DNA of 64,000 bases from NCBI GenBank assembly GCA_903875605.1, contig CAIQWT010000044.1, positions 35,628 through 99,627 of the forward strand, read 5' to 3'. How positions within the stretch are numbered: the first letter of the stretch is position 1; every line of letters starts with the position of its first letter. This DNA comes from an uncultured Geobacteraceae bacterium (GTDB lineage: Bacteria > Desulfobacterota > Desulfuromonadia > Geobacterales > Pseudopelobacteraceae). The notes below the pieces were generated by a model. That model did not search any database. It saw only the letters and a program-made list of their open reading frames with translations, and was not told the DNA's origin. Below are positions 16,071-25,197 of this stretch, in pieces. A program made the position numbers and the translations under genes.

Positions 16071-16949
16071 ATGAAGGTAAAGATTGCCGAAACCGAGTTT
16101 GAGATAAAAAATACCCTGCCGGACATGAAGCTTCTGGTTTTGCGGATTAACGAGGTCATGCAGGAAAATAAGTCATACCTCAGCCACTTGATAGTGGACG
16201 ATGCCATTGTAGCTGATGATCCTCTGGACTATGTTAAACAGAACCGGAAGTATATTAAAGTTGTTGAAGTCATCTTAACGGCTAGCAATTCAACTCAGCA
16301 GAAAACCAAAATGACTAAATCCTCGACACGGGACAAAATCGGCCCTATGCAGGTGACAATCTCAAATATAGTTTTTGAGGTTAAACGAACCATTCCTGAT
16401 GTAAAAACAATGTTCAGCAAGATAGATGAAGCAATGTCCGACTTTGGAGTCTATTTCAGCCACCTGGTTATTGACGGTGTTGAAGTGACTGATGCTCCCC
16501 AAGAGTATGTTGTGAAAAACATTAAAGATATCAGCAATATTGAAGTAGCTTTCCTCTCTCAAGACCAATACTTTGGTCAAGTAGTCAGTATTATGAATAA
16601 TTTTATTGAAAAGGCTGCACCATCTCTGAAAGAGGTAGCTGATGAGTTTTATGGGAAACCCGATAGCGAAACATGGGACAGGTTTGAAGCGTGTATCAAC
16701 GGAATCAGTTCCTTGCTTGGCATAATCAATTCTCTTGTCGCCGCCCCGGAGATTACAGGAAAAGCTGAAGCCATTGCGGTTTTAGGAGAATCCATCGGAT
16801 TGCATTTGGAAAATCTGCACACTGCTGCCAAACTGAATGACTTTACTCTTATGGCCGACATTCTTAATTTTGAATTGGTGAAATTTTTGGAAAAGCTGCA
16901 CGATGCGGTAAACGAACTAGCGCGGAGCCAAAACTATGCCACTCATTGA
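16071..16949 (+). CDS. Unrecognised protein with two tandem copies of an 80-residue domain
   Basis: I do not recognise a named family in this 292-residue protein. Residues 1-70 and 92-165 are clear internal repeats: both have an F-E-I/V-K-N/R-T start, a conserved P-D-(M/V)-K step, an inner helix, SYLSHLIVDD versus YFSHLVIDGV, then a D-x-x-D/E-YV ending. Residues 170-290 look like a helical bundle. The last 14 bp overlap the start of the Maf gene, so the two are made together. A role as chaperone, adaptor or acceptor-binding partner for the glycosyltransferase or flagellin is possible but is inference. AAAGGGGG precedes the ATG. Confidence 0.8.
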   Translation: MKVKIAETEFEIKNTLPDMKLLVLRINEVMQENKSYLSHLIVDDAIVADDPLDYVKQNRKYIKVVEVILTASNSTQQKTKMTKSSTRDKIGPMQVTISNIVFEVKRTIPDVKTMFSKIDEAMSDFGVYFSHLVIDGVEVTDAPQEYVVKNIKDISNIEVAFLSQDQYFGQVVSIMNNFIEKAAPSLKEVADEFYGKPDSETWDRFEACINGISSLLGIINSLVAAPEITGKAEAIAVLGESIGLHLENLHTAAKLNDFTLMADILNFELVKFLEKLHDAVNELARSQNYATH

Positions 16950-18915
16950 TAATATACTGACCCTAAAGAAGCGTTATCCGAAAATATGGACCAATCTTAA
17001 GCCTTTTATGGAAAAGATTGCAGAGTCGCCGTTCAAGCTTCTTCAATCGAAGAGCGGTCTGCCCACGCTTACGTATGAACAAGACGGCCAGACTATCTCC
17101 ATTCACAGCACTTACGACCCAAGGCACGAGGCGGAAGTTTTCGCCCGCAAGCTTCGAGAAAGTGATACCTCTGGTTATAACCATGTATTTTTCTATGGAA
17201 TCGGCCTTGGTTATCACATTGAAGAATTTCTCAAAGATCATCCTGATATGTTCTTCTCAATATATGAACCGAATCCAGACGCTTTTTGTCACTTTATTAT
17301 GAACCGGCGATTGGATGAGTTTCCACTCAGGCGGCTTAAAAGCCTCTATATTCAGTTTAAAGATGCAGATGCTGAAGGGCTTACGATAGATTTCTTTAAT
17401 CGCTATCACGACCGTCCGTTCTTTGTTACGCTACCCGCTTACGAGCGCTTATTCAAGGACGAGTACGACAAGTACAAGACCTTTTTTACCGATGCCATAG
17501 GTATAATATTGTCAAACCGCTATACAATGTTGGCTTTTGAAAAACGCTGGACTATCAACAGTATGCTGAATTTTGTCTCTAACCTGTATAATCGCAATAT
17601 ATTCAACCATGAAAAAGAACTGTTCAAGGATAAACCGGTGATATTGGTTGCAGCCGGTCCGTCGCTTGAGGATGAATTTGAAAACCTGCGTAAAATCCGT
17701 GAGGAGGGAAGCGCCTATATCTTCTCCGTTGGCTCCGCCATCAAAGCACTGATAAATCAGGGTATAGAACCTCACGCCACACTTACGATGGACCCCGGTG
17801 AGCCTACACTTCTAACTTTTACGGAAATTATTGAAAAAGGGATAACAACTATCCCCCATATTTATGGAACTTCAGTCGGCTTTGAAACCGTGCGCGCTTA
17901 TCCTGGTCCCCAGCTTTATATGGTAATGGACAAGGATCATGTGTCGCCTTATTTTTTTAAAAACGAAGACAAAACGCCGACCGGCATGGTAAGCGACGCT
18001 CCATCGGTCGCTATTACGTCACTGCAACTTTTGAGTCAGTTGGGGTTCAACCCGGTAATTCTTGCCGGACAGAACCTTGGCTTTCGTAACAACCAACATT
18101 ACGCAAAGGGCATCGAGTATGGTACGGGAGAAGAGTATCGTAACCATATGGCGACGGCCAGTGAAACTGCCAATATCATTTACACAGAAGACGTTTATGG
18201 CGAAGAAATGCAGTCTAACAGGATGTACTATATCTTTCGCAAGAATATGGAATACATGGTTAACCTATTCCCTAAAACAACCTTCATAAATACGACTCGC
18301 GGAGGTGCTAAAATTAAAGGGTCCACTTTTACTGAGTTGGATATCCTGATGAAGGAAAAACTTACGGAACGAGTTGTGGATGATAAATGGCTTGATAAGA
18401 TTAAGCCAGGCGGCTATGACATGAAACATCTGCTTATGAAAAAGAAGCGGATGAGTACCAGTCTCGTTCACCTCAAAAATCGCCTGGAAGAGATGGACAA
18501 AATTCTGACCGAGCTTAATAGGCACAAAGAGTATCACAACAAAAAACGTCTGGAGGAGGATTTCAAGCGTCTGGATAAGATCTTCACCGGTATAATGAAG
18601 AATGATTTTTATAGAAGTTTTGTTTCACCACTCAACATGCTGGAGACAGCGATCTTTGGCAACAGCATGGCCCTGGTTCATAAAGAGATATTCCACCCGG
18701 AGCGAGCAGCACATGTGGTTGCAAATTTTGGTCGTTATGTTTTGGAATGCAAACGAGACATTAAATATATTACCGATGTACTTTATCAATATATTGGAGC
18801 GAATATCGATTTACTTGCTAAAGGGATACAGGACAAGGATAACGCTATATCTAAAGAAGTGGAAGCACCCGAGATTGATGGAACGTATATGCAACTAGAA
18901 AAGGAACTACTATGA
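16936..18915 (+). CDS. maf: Motility accessory factor (Maf), flagellin nonulosonic-acid glycosyltransferase
   Basis: This 659-residue protein fits the Maf / DUF115 (6-hydroxymethylpterin pyrophosphokinase MptE-like) family. The N-terminal part has HVFFYGIGLGYHIEEFL (about 88-100). The central domain starts near 235 with PVILVAAGPSLEDEFENL, followed by SVGSAIKALINQGI and MDPGEPT. The C-terminal 150 residues are helical and charged. In Campylobacter, Helicobacter and Aeromonas, Maf proteins transfer CMP-pseudaminic or legionaminic acid onto Ser/Thr of flagellin in the cytoplasm. Adjacency to flagellin upstream and sugar-synthesis genes directly downstream supports that job here. The stop overlaps the pseB start (ATGA). 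Confidence 0.92.
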   Translation: MPLIDNILTLKKRYPKIWTNLKPFMEKIAESPFKLLQSKSGLPTLTYEQDGQTISIHSTYDPRHEAEVFARKLRESDTSGYNHVFFYGIGLGYHIEEFLKDHPDMFFSIYEPNPDAFCHFIMNRRLDEFPLRRLKSLYIQFKDADAEGLTIDFFNRYHDRPFFVTLPAYERLFKDEYDKYKTFFTDAIGIILSNRYTMLAFEKRWTINSMLNFVSNLYNRNIFNHEKELFKDKPVILVAAGPSLEDEFENLRKIREEGSAYIFSVGSAIKALINQGIEPHATLTMDPGEPTLLTFTEIIEKGITTIPHIYGTSVGFETVRAYPGPQLYMVMDKDHVSPYFFKNEDKTPTGMVSDAPSVAITSLQLLSQLGFNPVILAGQNLGFRNNQHYAKGIEYGTGEEYRNHMATASETANIIYTEDVYGEEMQSNRMYYIFRKNMEYMVNLFPKTTFINTTRGGAKIKGSTFTELDILMKEKLTERVVDDKWLDKIKPGGYDMKHLLMKKKRMSTSLVHLKNRLEEMDKILTELNRHKEYHNKKRLEEDFKRLDKIFTGIMKNDFYRSFVSPLNMLETAIFGNSMALVHKEIFHPERAAHVVANFGRYVLECKRDIKYITDVLYQYIGANIDLLAKGIQDKDNAISKEVEAPEIDGTYMQLEKELL

Positions 18916-19922
18916 TGAATTACAGATCAATTCTAGTAACAGGTGGTACCGGCTCATTTGGCAAGAAATTTATTGAAACAATTCTTACTAAATACCCTCA
19001 GGTTGAACGTCTGGTTGTCTATTCGCGGGATGAGCTAAAGCAGTATGAAATGGCGCAAATTTATCCTGAGTCGAAGTATGCCGCGATTCGATATTTTATA
19101 GGAGATGTGCGTGACAAGGATCGTCTCATTCGAGCGTTTGAGGGCATTGATGTTGTTATTCATGCCGCTGCACTGAAACAGGTGCCAGCCTGTGAATATA
19201 ACCCCTTTGAGGCGATAAAGACTAACATACTAGGTGCTCAGAATGTAATTGAAGCAGCCATCGCTTCCGGCGTAAAAAAAGTAGTGGCACTCAGTACCGA
19301 CAAGGCTGCAGCACCGATAAACCTTTATGGTGCCACCAAGCTCTGCTCGGACAAACTTTTTACTGCGGCCAACAACTATCGTGGCAAGCGAGATCTGAAC
19401 TTTTCCGTAGTGCGATATGGTAATGTAATGGGAAGCAGGGGAAGCGTCATCCCGTTTTTTCTCAATAAACGGCATGAGGAAAGTATTCCGATCACTGATG
19501 AGGGCATGACAAGATTCAGTATTACATTGCAAGACAGCGTGAAACTAGTGTTACAGGTACTGGATGTCATGTGGGGCGGTGAAATATTTGTCCCCAAAAT
19601 CCCGAGCTACAGGATCATGGAGTTGGCTGAGGCACTTGTACCGAACAGCCGTATAGAAATAGTGGGAATTCGGCCTGGCGAAAAATTGCATGAAGAGATG
19701 ATTACCGAGACAGATTCCATGAATACTCTTGAATTTGATGACTATTATGTGATCATGCCTTCTTATCCACTCTGGTCACCAAAAGACTACGCTAAAAGCT
19801 ATAATGGTAGACACTGCCCCATGGGTTTCCGTTACAACAGTGGAGAAAATACAGAATGGTTATCAGTTGCTCAAATACGTGAGCTGGTAAGAGTGCATGT
19901 AGATCCAGGATTCACTGTTTGA
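18912..19922 (+). CDS. pseB: UDP-N-acetylglucosamine 4,6-dehydratase (inverting), PseB
   Basis: This 336-residue extended SDR has the NAD(P) loop GGTGSFGKKF (11-20), ALKQVPACEYNPFEA, and the catalytic STDKAAAPINLYGATK (Lys in DKA; YxxxK). This is the PseB pattern: C5-inverting 4,6-dehydration of UDP-GlcNAc, the first step toward pseudaminic acid. AAGGA lies six bases before the ATG at 18912; an in-frame ATG follows at once. It is 151 bp upstream of pseC. Confidence 0.94.
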   Translation: MMNYRSILVTGGTGSFGKKFIETILTKYPQVERLVVYSRDELKQYEMAQIYPESKYAAIRYFIGDVRDKDRLIRAFEGIDVVIHAAALKQVPACEYNPFEAIKTNILGAQNVIEAAIASGVKKVVALSTDKAAAPINLYGATKLCSDKLFTAANNYRGKRDLNFSVVRYGNVMGSRGSVIPFFLNKRHEESIPITDEGMTRFSITLQDSVKLVLQVLDVMWGGEIFVPKIPSYRIMELAEALVPNSRIEIVGIRPGEKLHEEMITETDSMNTLEFDDYYVIMPSYPLWSPKDYAKSYNGRHCPMGFRYNSGENTEWLSVAQIRELVRVHVDPGFTV

Positions 19923-20073
19923 AAAAACTGTGACGGAGTTGCTAAAAGCATAATATCAAAATATTACTTGTACAGGATTAACCAATAACCAGTTAGTTTT
20001 TTAATAATTTATAATTATCAGCTATGTATCCGCATTTATCCTGTCTGTAATAATATAGAAAGCAAACACTTAA
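19923..20073. other. AT-rich 151-bp gap between pseB and pseC
   Basis: This is the only sizeable gap in the early glycan genes. I see no clear hairpin, and the -35/-10-like bases are too weak to name. It may carry a secondary promoter for pseC onward. Confidence 0.4.
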
Positions 20074-21246
20074 ATGGACGATACTTTCATTCCATACGGT
20101 CGGCAATCCATATCTGAGGCTGATATCCAGGCCGTTGTCGATATTCTTCGCTCCGATTTTTTGACTCAAGGCCCAGCCGTTGAGCATTTTGAGCGCTCCA
20201 TCTCCGATTATTGCGGTGTCACTTATGCTGTGGCAGTTAACAGCGCAACTTCCGCCCTTCACATCGCCTGCCTTGCTGCTGGACTGGGTTCCGGTGATAT
20301 CCTCTGGACATCACCCAATACCTTTGTGGCATCAGCCAACTGCGGCCTTTATTGTGGTGCGTCAGTAGACTTTGTTGATATTGATCCCAATACCTATAAT
20401 ATGAGTACAACTGCACTGGAAACTAAGCTGATAAAGGCAAGACTGGCGGGTAAGTTGCCTAAAGTTTTAATACCGGTGCATTTTGCCGGACAGTCGTGCG
20501 ATATGGCGCGTATTGCAGAATTGGGGAGAGAGTACGGATTTACAGTGATTGAGGACGCCTCACACTCCATTGGTGGAAAGTATCTGGTTGAACCAATTGG
20601 AAACTGCCGTTATTCTGATATGACGGTATTTAGTTTTCACCCTGTCAAGATTGTGACTACCGGTGAAGGAGGCATGGTTGTTACAAACAGCAAAGATCTC
20701 CATGAAGAGTTAGTAAGGTTGCGTAGCCACGGTATTACTCGTGATCCAGCTTTAATGGAAGGGGATAATAACGGGGCATGGGTTTATCAACAGGTGGAGT
20801 TGGGTTTCAACTATCGTATGACCGATTTACAGGCAGCTTTGGGCACAAGTCAGATGAATCGATTGGATGATTTTGTCGCCAGGCGACATGACGTTGCGGA
20901 AAGTTATAATCAGCAATTGTCCGGTTTGCCCTTGATACTTCCGAGGCAAAATACATATGCTTATTCAGCGTTTCATCTATACGTAGTTCGAATTGATACG
21001 GCGAAAACAGGCATTACCCGGCGTCAATTCTTTGATGCTATGAGAAACGCCAAGATTGGAGTTAATGTTCACTATATTCCTGTACATACCCAACCATTCT
21101 ACCGGAAAATGGGGTTTTCAGAAGGGATGTTTCCTGAAGCGGAGAGTTATTATGAGGATGCGATCAGCTTGCCTATGTTTGCCTCAATGACTGAGCAGCA
21201 GCAGGAACGGGTAATTAAAACAGTAAGAAGTCTTTTGACCAAATAG
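20074..21246 (+). CDS. pseC: UDP-4-amino-4,6-dideoxy-sugar aminotransferase PseC
   Basis: The 390-residue protein is a DegT/DnrJ/EryC1-family PLP enzyme. The start FIPYGRQSIS..DIQAVVDIL and the segments NSATSALHIACLAAG (cofactor phosphate), EDASHSIGG, and FHPVKIVTTGEGG with the Schiff-base lysine are typical of PseC. It aminates the 4-keto product of PseB. The downstream gap of 25 bp and same strand indicate one transcript with the NeuB-type gene. Confidence 0.93.
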   Translation: MDDTFIPYGRQSISEADIQAVVDILRSDFLTQGPAVEHFERSISDYCGVTYAVAVNSATSALHIACLAAGLGSGDILWTSPNTFVASANCGLYCGASVDFVDIDPNTYNMSTTALETKLIKARLAGKLPKVLIPVHFAGQSCDMARIAELGREYGFTVIEDASHSIGGKYLVEPIGNCRYSDMTVFSFHPVKIVTTGEGGMVVTNSKDLHEELVRLRSHGITRDPALMEGDNNGAWVYQQVELGFNYRMTDLQAALGTSQMNRLDDFVARRHDVAESYNQQLSGLPLILPRQNTYAYSAFHLYVVRIDTAKTGITRRQFFDAMRNAKIGVNVHYIPVHTQPFYRKMGFSEGMFPEAESYYEDAISLPMFASMTEQQQERVIKTVRSLLTK

Positions 21247-21271
21247 CGTAGATGTAGCAGTAGGGGGTAAT

Positions 21272-22129
21272 ATGGGCGTTCAGTTTATTGCCGAAGTTTC
21301 CAGTAACCACAGCCGCAATTTGAAAAGATGTCTGGATTTTATCGACTGCTCAGCAGAAATCGGGTGTGATGCGGTTAAATTCCAATTATTCAAAATCGAA
21401 GAATTGTTTGCTCCACAGGTGTTGGCAGTAAATGAACAGTTGAGACGCAGGAGTGAATGGGAACTCCCGGTATCTTTTTTGCCGGAACTCGCAGACCGCT
21501 GCCGCGAAAAAAATATTCAATTTTCATGCACTCCATTTTATCTGGAAGCTGTTGAAGAGCTCCTGCCTTATGTGGATTTTTTTAAAATTGCTTCTTATGA
21601 ACTACTCTGGAACGATCTGCTGATCAAATGTGCACAAACAGGTAAACCGGTTATTTTGTCTACGGGGATGGCAACACTGGATGAGGTGAGTGAGGCAGTA
21701 ACAGTTCTTAGAAGTGCTGGATGCTTGGATCTGACTCTTCTGCACTGCGTTTCAGGTTATCCTGCACCAGTTGATGAGTGTAACCTTTCAGTAATAGAGA
21801 CTTTAAGAAAATCCACCGGTTGCCCGGTTGGCTGGTCTGATCATTCTGTCTCTCAGGGTGTAATCAATCGCGCAGTTAACTGTTGGGGGGCTAGTACGGT
21901 TGAATTCCATTTGGATCTTGATGGAACGGGCGATGAATTTAACACAGGTCATTGCTGGCTACCGGAGCAGATTGGTACAGTAATCAGTGAACTAAGGATC
22001 GGTGAGGGCGCAGATGGTGATGGTATAAAAAAACCATCTGCAAAAGAACTTCCTGACAGGGATTGGCGTGCTGACCCTGAAGATGGATTACGTCCTTTGA
22101 AAAACACAAGATTAACTTATCAGGGGTGA
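21272..22129 (+). CDS. NeuB/PseI-type sialic-acid synthase lacking the SAF domain
   Basis: This 285-residue protein is the TIM-barrel domain of the NeuB/SpsE family: IAEVSSNHSRNLKRC, DAVKFQLF, SCTPFYLEAVEEL, FKIASYEL, PVILSTGMAT, and WSDHSVSQGV. These enzymes condense phosphoenolpyruvate with a hexose derivative to make nonulosonic acids. Usual members have about 340 residues with a C-terminal SAF (antifreeze-like) domain closing the active site; here the protein stops after the linker (LRPLKNTRLTYQG) and no SAF domain follows. A relaxed or altered substrate is possible. GGGGG precedes the ATG at 21272. Confidence 0.88.
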   Translation: MGVQFIAEVSSNHSRNLKRCLDFIDCSAEIGCDAVKFQLFKIEELFAPQVLAVNEQLRRRSEWELPVSFLPELADRCREKNIQFSCTPFYLEAVEELLPYVDFFKIASYELLWNDLLIKCAQTGKPVILSTGMATLDEVSEAVTVLRSAGCLDLTLLHCVSGYPAPVDECNLSVIETLRKSTGCPVGWSDHSVSQGVINRAVNCWGASTVEFHLDLDGTGDEFNTGHCWLPEQIGTVISELRIGEGADGDGIKKPSAKELPDRDWRADPEDGLRPLKNTRLTYQG

Positions 22130-22131
22130 TT

Positions 22132-22917
22132 ATGGCAACTGTTGCGATTATCCAGGCCAGAATGGGATCTACTCGACTTCCGGGTAAAGTTCTGAAGATG
22201 ATTTTAGATAGACCGATGCTTTGGCATATTGTTAATCGGGTGAGAAAAACAGAGAGTGTCGATGAGGTTGTTGTTGCCACTTCCGATCTCCCTGCTGACG
22301 AAAAAGTACGGCAATTCTGCTCAGAAAACGGTATCTCCTGTTTCGCCGGTAATGAAGCGGATGTGCTGGATAGGTTTTACAAGGCTGCTCAGGCAAAAAA
22401 TGCTGATACGATCATTCGTATCACTGGTGATTGTCCTTTTGCTGATCCTCTCATTATCGGAAAGCTGATAAGTCAATATCGCACTGGAGATTATGATCAT
22501 ATTGGAGTTGCTACGGGGGCCGGGGCTCTTTATCTTGAAAAAGGTCGATTTCCAGATGGGCTTGATGCCGAATGTTTTAGCTTCGCTGCATTGGAAAAAG
22601 CCTGGCATGAAGCAGCGCATGGCAGTGACCGGGAGCACGTTACTCCGTACATATGGCGCAATAAGGAGATTTTCCGAATTGGGTCGTTGATGTGTGAGCA
22701 GGGCGATTATTCTCATCTTCGTTGGACCGTTGATAATGATGCGGACTTTGTTTTAGTTTCAAAAATTTATGAGGCTTTATACTCTGAGGAACACATTTTT
22801 CTGATGGATGATGTTTTAGAGCTCCTTAAGGGGCGTCCTGATATATGCGAGATGAATAGCGAGTTCATTGGCAAGGAAGAATACGAAAAAGTCTGGCAGG
22901 CCGGGAAAACTGAATAA
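22132..22917 (+). CDS. SpsF-type cytidylyltransferase
   Basis: This 261-residue protein carries the CTP-binding motif QARMGSTRLPGKVLK near its start, VVVATSDLPADE, and RITGDCPFADP with the metal-binding Asp. This fits the SpsF / CMP-KDO-synthetase / CMP-acylneuraminate synthetase family, which couples a nonulosonic acid to CMP. It would supply the CMP-sugar for Maf. I choose ATG 22132 because AGGGG lies five bases before it; a GTG at 22126 is the alternative. The upstream gene ends at 22129. Confidence 0.9.
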   Translation: MATVAIIQARMGSTRLPGKVLKMILDRPMLWHIVNRVRKTESVDEVVVATSDLPADEKVRQFCSENGISCFAGNEADVLDRFYKAAQAKNADTIIRITGDCPFADPLIIGKLISQYRTGDYDHIGVATGAGALYLEKGRFPDGLDAECFSFAALEKAWHEAAHGSDREHVTPYIWRNKEIFRIGSLMCEQGDYSHLRWTVDNDADFVLVSKIYEALYSEEHIFLMDDVLELLKGRPDICEMNSEFIGKEEYEKVWQAGKTE

Positions 22918-22931
22918 TAGGAGAAAAAGAT

Positions 22932-24254
22932 ATGGGAACAGGTCAGGAACTATACAAAAAGGCTAAGTGTATTATTCCAGGAGGTACACAACTGCTGTCC
23001 AAGAGGCCGGAAATGTTTCTGCCGGATCTGTGGCCCGCCTACTATCGCAGTGCCAAGGGGATAACAGTAACGGATCTGGATGGCAATGAATTTATCGATA
23101 TGAGTATCATGGGTGTCGGCGCCTGCATACTGGGGTACGGCGATCCGGATGTGGATGCTGCAGCAAAAGCTGCAATTGATAATGGTGTGATGTGTACACT
23201 AAACGCTCCGGAAGAAGTGGAGTTAGCCGAGTTGCTTTGTGAGCTCCATCCGTGGGCAGGTATGGCCAGGTATGCTAGATCAGGCGGTGAAGCCATGTCA
23301 CTTGCCATTCGCATTGCCCGGGCACATACCGGCAAAGAGAAAGTGGCCTTTTGCGGATATCACGGTTGGACCGATTGGTACCTGGCTGCAAATCTTGGCG
23401 CTGACAACAGTCTGGATGGACACTTGATGCCTGGTCTGGAGCCTGCTGGTGTACCCCGTTCACTGCGGGACACTGCTTTTCCTTTTCATTTCAACCAGAT
23501 TGAACAATTGAAGGATATCGTTGCCAAACATGGAAAGGATCTTGCCGCAATTGTTATGGAGCCGGGAAGGGAGATATCCGCTGAAGGTGGATTTCTAGAA
23601 CAGGTTAGAGAAGTTGCCTCTGCAACCGGAGCCGTTCTTATCTTTGACGAAATAACGACCGGGTTCAGAATGACAGCTGGTGGTATTCATCTGATGATTG
23701 GCGTAAATCCGGATATGGCCGTTTTTGCCAAGTCCATGGCAAATGGCTATGCCATGTCGGCTGTAATAGGCATTTCAGAGGTAATGGAGTCTGCACAGTC
23801 GACATTTATCAGCAGTACGAACTGGACCGAACGGATTGGTCCTTCAGCTTCGCTTGCTACGATCAAAAAATATATCAAAGAGAATGTTGCGGAACATATT
23901 ATTGGAATAGGCAATGCTGTTATGAAGGGTTGGGATGAAGCTGCAAAAGTAACAGGTCTTAAATTGCATACCAGTGGCTTGCCAACCCTGAATCACTTTA
24001 GCCTCGAATATCCGAATGAAACGGAGCTCACTACCCTTTTTATTCAGCTGATGCTGGAACGTGGATATCTTGCTTTTAATCAATTTAAGCCTTCATTTGC
24101 TCACAAGCAGGAAGATATTATCAGGTATATAACTGTTGTTACTGAGGTTTTTGCAATACTGAAAGAAGCCAATGACAGTGGAACTGTGATGAACAAGCTG
24201 AAAGGACCTGTTGCGCGCAGAGGGTTTTACAGATTGACATCCAAGAAAGATTAA
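22932..24254 (+). CDS. Class III aminotransferase (glutamate-1-semialdehyde aminomutase-like)
   Basis: The 440-residue PLP enzyme has a typical start (PGGTQLLSKRPEMF), RYARSGGEAMSLAIRIARA, GYHGWTDWYLA, IFDEITTGFR, and FAKSMANGYAMSA with the cofactor lysine. The nearest described relatives are glutamate-1-semialdehyde aminomutases, but such copies are common in nonulosonic-acid and flagellin-modification clusters and act on sugar intermediates or side chains. The substrate is not known to me. It sits 14 bp after the cytidylyltransferase. Confidence 0.85.
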   Translation: MGTGQELYKKAKCIIPGGTQLLSKRPEMFLPDLWPAYYRSAKGITVTDLDGNEFIDMSIMGVGACILGYGDPDVDAAAKAAIDNGVMCTLNAPEEVELAELLCELHPWAGMARYARSGGEAMSLAIRIARAHTGKEKVAFCGYHGWTDWYLAANLGADNSLDGHLMPGLEPAGVPRSLRDTAFPFHFNQIEQLKDIVAKHGKDLAAIVMEPGREISAEGGFLEQVREVASATGAVLIFDEITTGFRMTAGGIHLMIGVNPDMAVFAKSMANGYAMSAVIGISEVMESAQSTFISSTNWTERIGPSASLATIKKYIKENVAEHIIGIGNAVMKGWDEAAKVTGLKLHTSGLPTLNHFSLEYPNETELTTLFIQLMLERGYLAFNQFKPSFAHKQEDIIRYITVVTEVFAILKEANDSGTVMNKLKGPVARRGFYRLTSKKD

Positions 24255-24264
24255 GGAATATCGC

Positions 24265-25197
24265 GTGCACTACCGCCCATACGGAAAAACCGGCTTGTCT
24301 ATCTCTGCGATTTCATTTGGAACTGTTTCTCTGGGTGTGGATTATGGCATCGAGTCGCCTGGCGACTTTGGCAGACCAGATGAGTGTGCTGCGATCCGTC
24401 TCCTTGAAGAGTCCTTTGATGTAGGAATAAACCTCTTTGACACTGCTCCGGCTTATGGCGCGAGCGAGCGACTGCTTGGTATTGCACTGGGAGCAAAGAA
24501 AGACGCTATTTTTGCCACCAAGATTACCATGCCGACAGAAATTCAAACGAGAATTGAACTTAAAAAACACGTTGAAATATCGGTACTATCCAGCCTGAAA
24601 ACACTCCGTAGAGACTATATCGACATCCTCCAAGTTCATAACCTGACAGTTGAAGCTCTCACAAATACAGATATTACTGAGATACTTGCCGACTTAAAAA
24701 TCTCTGGCATAACTCGTTTCGTAGGTGCGACTGTTTATAGTGAAACAGAGTCACTGGCCGTAGTCAAGTCGGGGGGGTACGATTCGCTGCAGCTGGCATT
24801 CAGTATACTCGATCAGCGACAGTCAGCAGTCGCGCTACCGGGAGCAAAATCTGCTGGAGTTGGTGTTATGGCTCGTTCGTCACTCCTTAAAGGCGCCTTG
24901 ACGCCGAAGGGACGATGGCTGCCAGATGAGCTAGAAGATTTGCGGCAGTCTGTTGAAAAGGTGGTAGGTCTGCTTGAGTGCAATTGGGATGACTTACCGG
25001 AAATTGCCACACGGTATTGCCTCTCAATTCCACTTATTGATTCTGTCCTGATAGGTGCGCGCACACATGAAGAACTTACCGCTGCGCTTGAAGCTGAGCG
25101 AAAAGGTGACCTAGGTGACGAATGTATATCTAAATGTGCGAATCTCGGGCTCAACGACGAAAATCTACTCAACCCGTCGAAATGGCCTTTAAAATGA
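24265..25197 (+). CDS. Aldo/keto reductase
   Basis: This 310-residue protein has the AKR pattern: YGKTGLSISAISFGTVSLG, NLFDTAPAYGASERLLGIAL with the catalytic Asp and Tyr, FATKI with the Lys, and DILQVHNL with the His. It would use NADPH to reduce a carbonyl on a sugar or side-chain intermediate. The start codon is GTG at 24265 with AAGGA eight bases before it. Its stop overlaps the pseG start (ATGA). Confidence 0.88.
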   Translation: MHYRPYGKTGLSISAISFGTVSLGVDYGIESPGDFGRPDECAAIRLLEESFDVGINLFDTAPAYGASERLLGIALGAKKDAIFATKITMPTEIQTRIELKKHVEISVLSSLKTLRRDYIDILQVHNLTVEALTNTDITEILADLKISGITRFVGATVYSETESLAVVKSGGYDSLQLAFSILDQRQSAVALPGAKSAGVGVMARSSLLKGALTPKGRWLPDELEDLRQSVEKVVGLLECNWDDLPEIATRYCLSIPLIDSVLIGARTHEELTAALEAERKGDLGDECISKCANLGLNDENLLNPSKWPLK

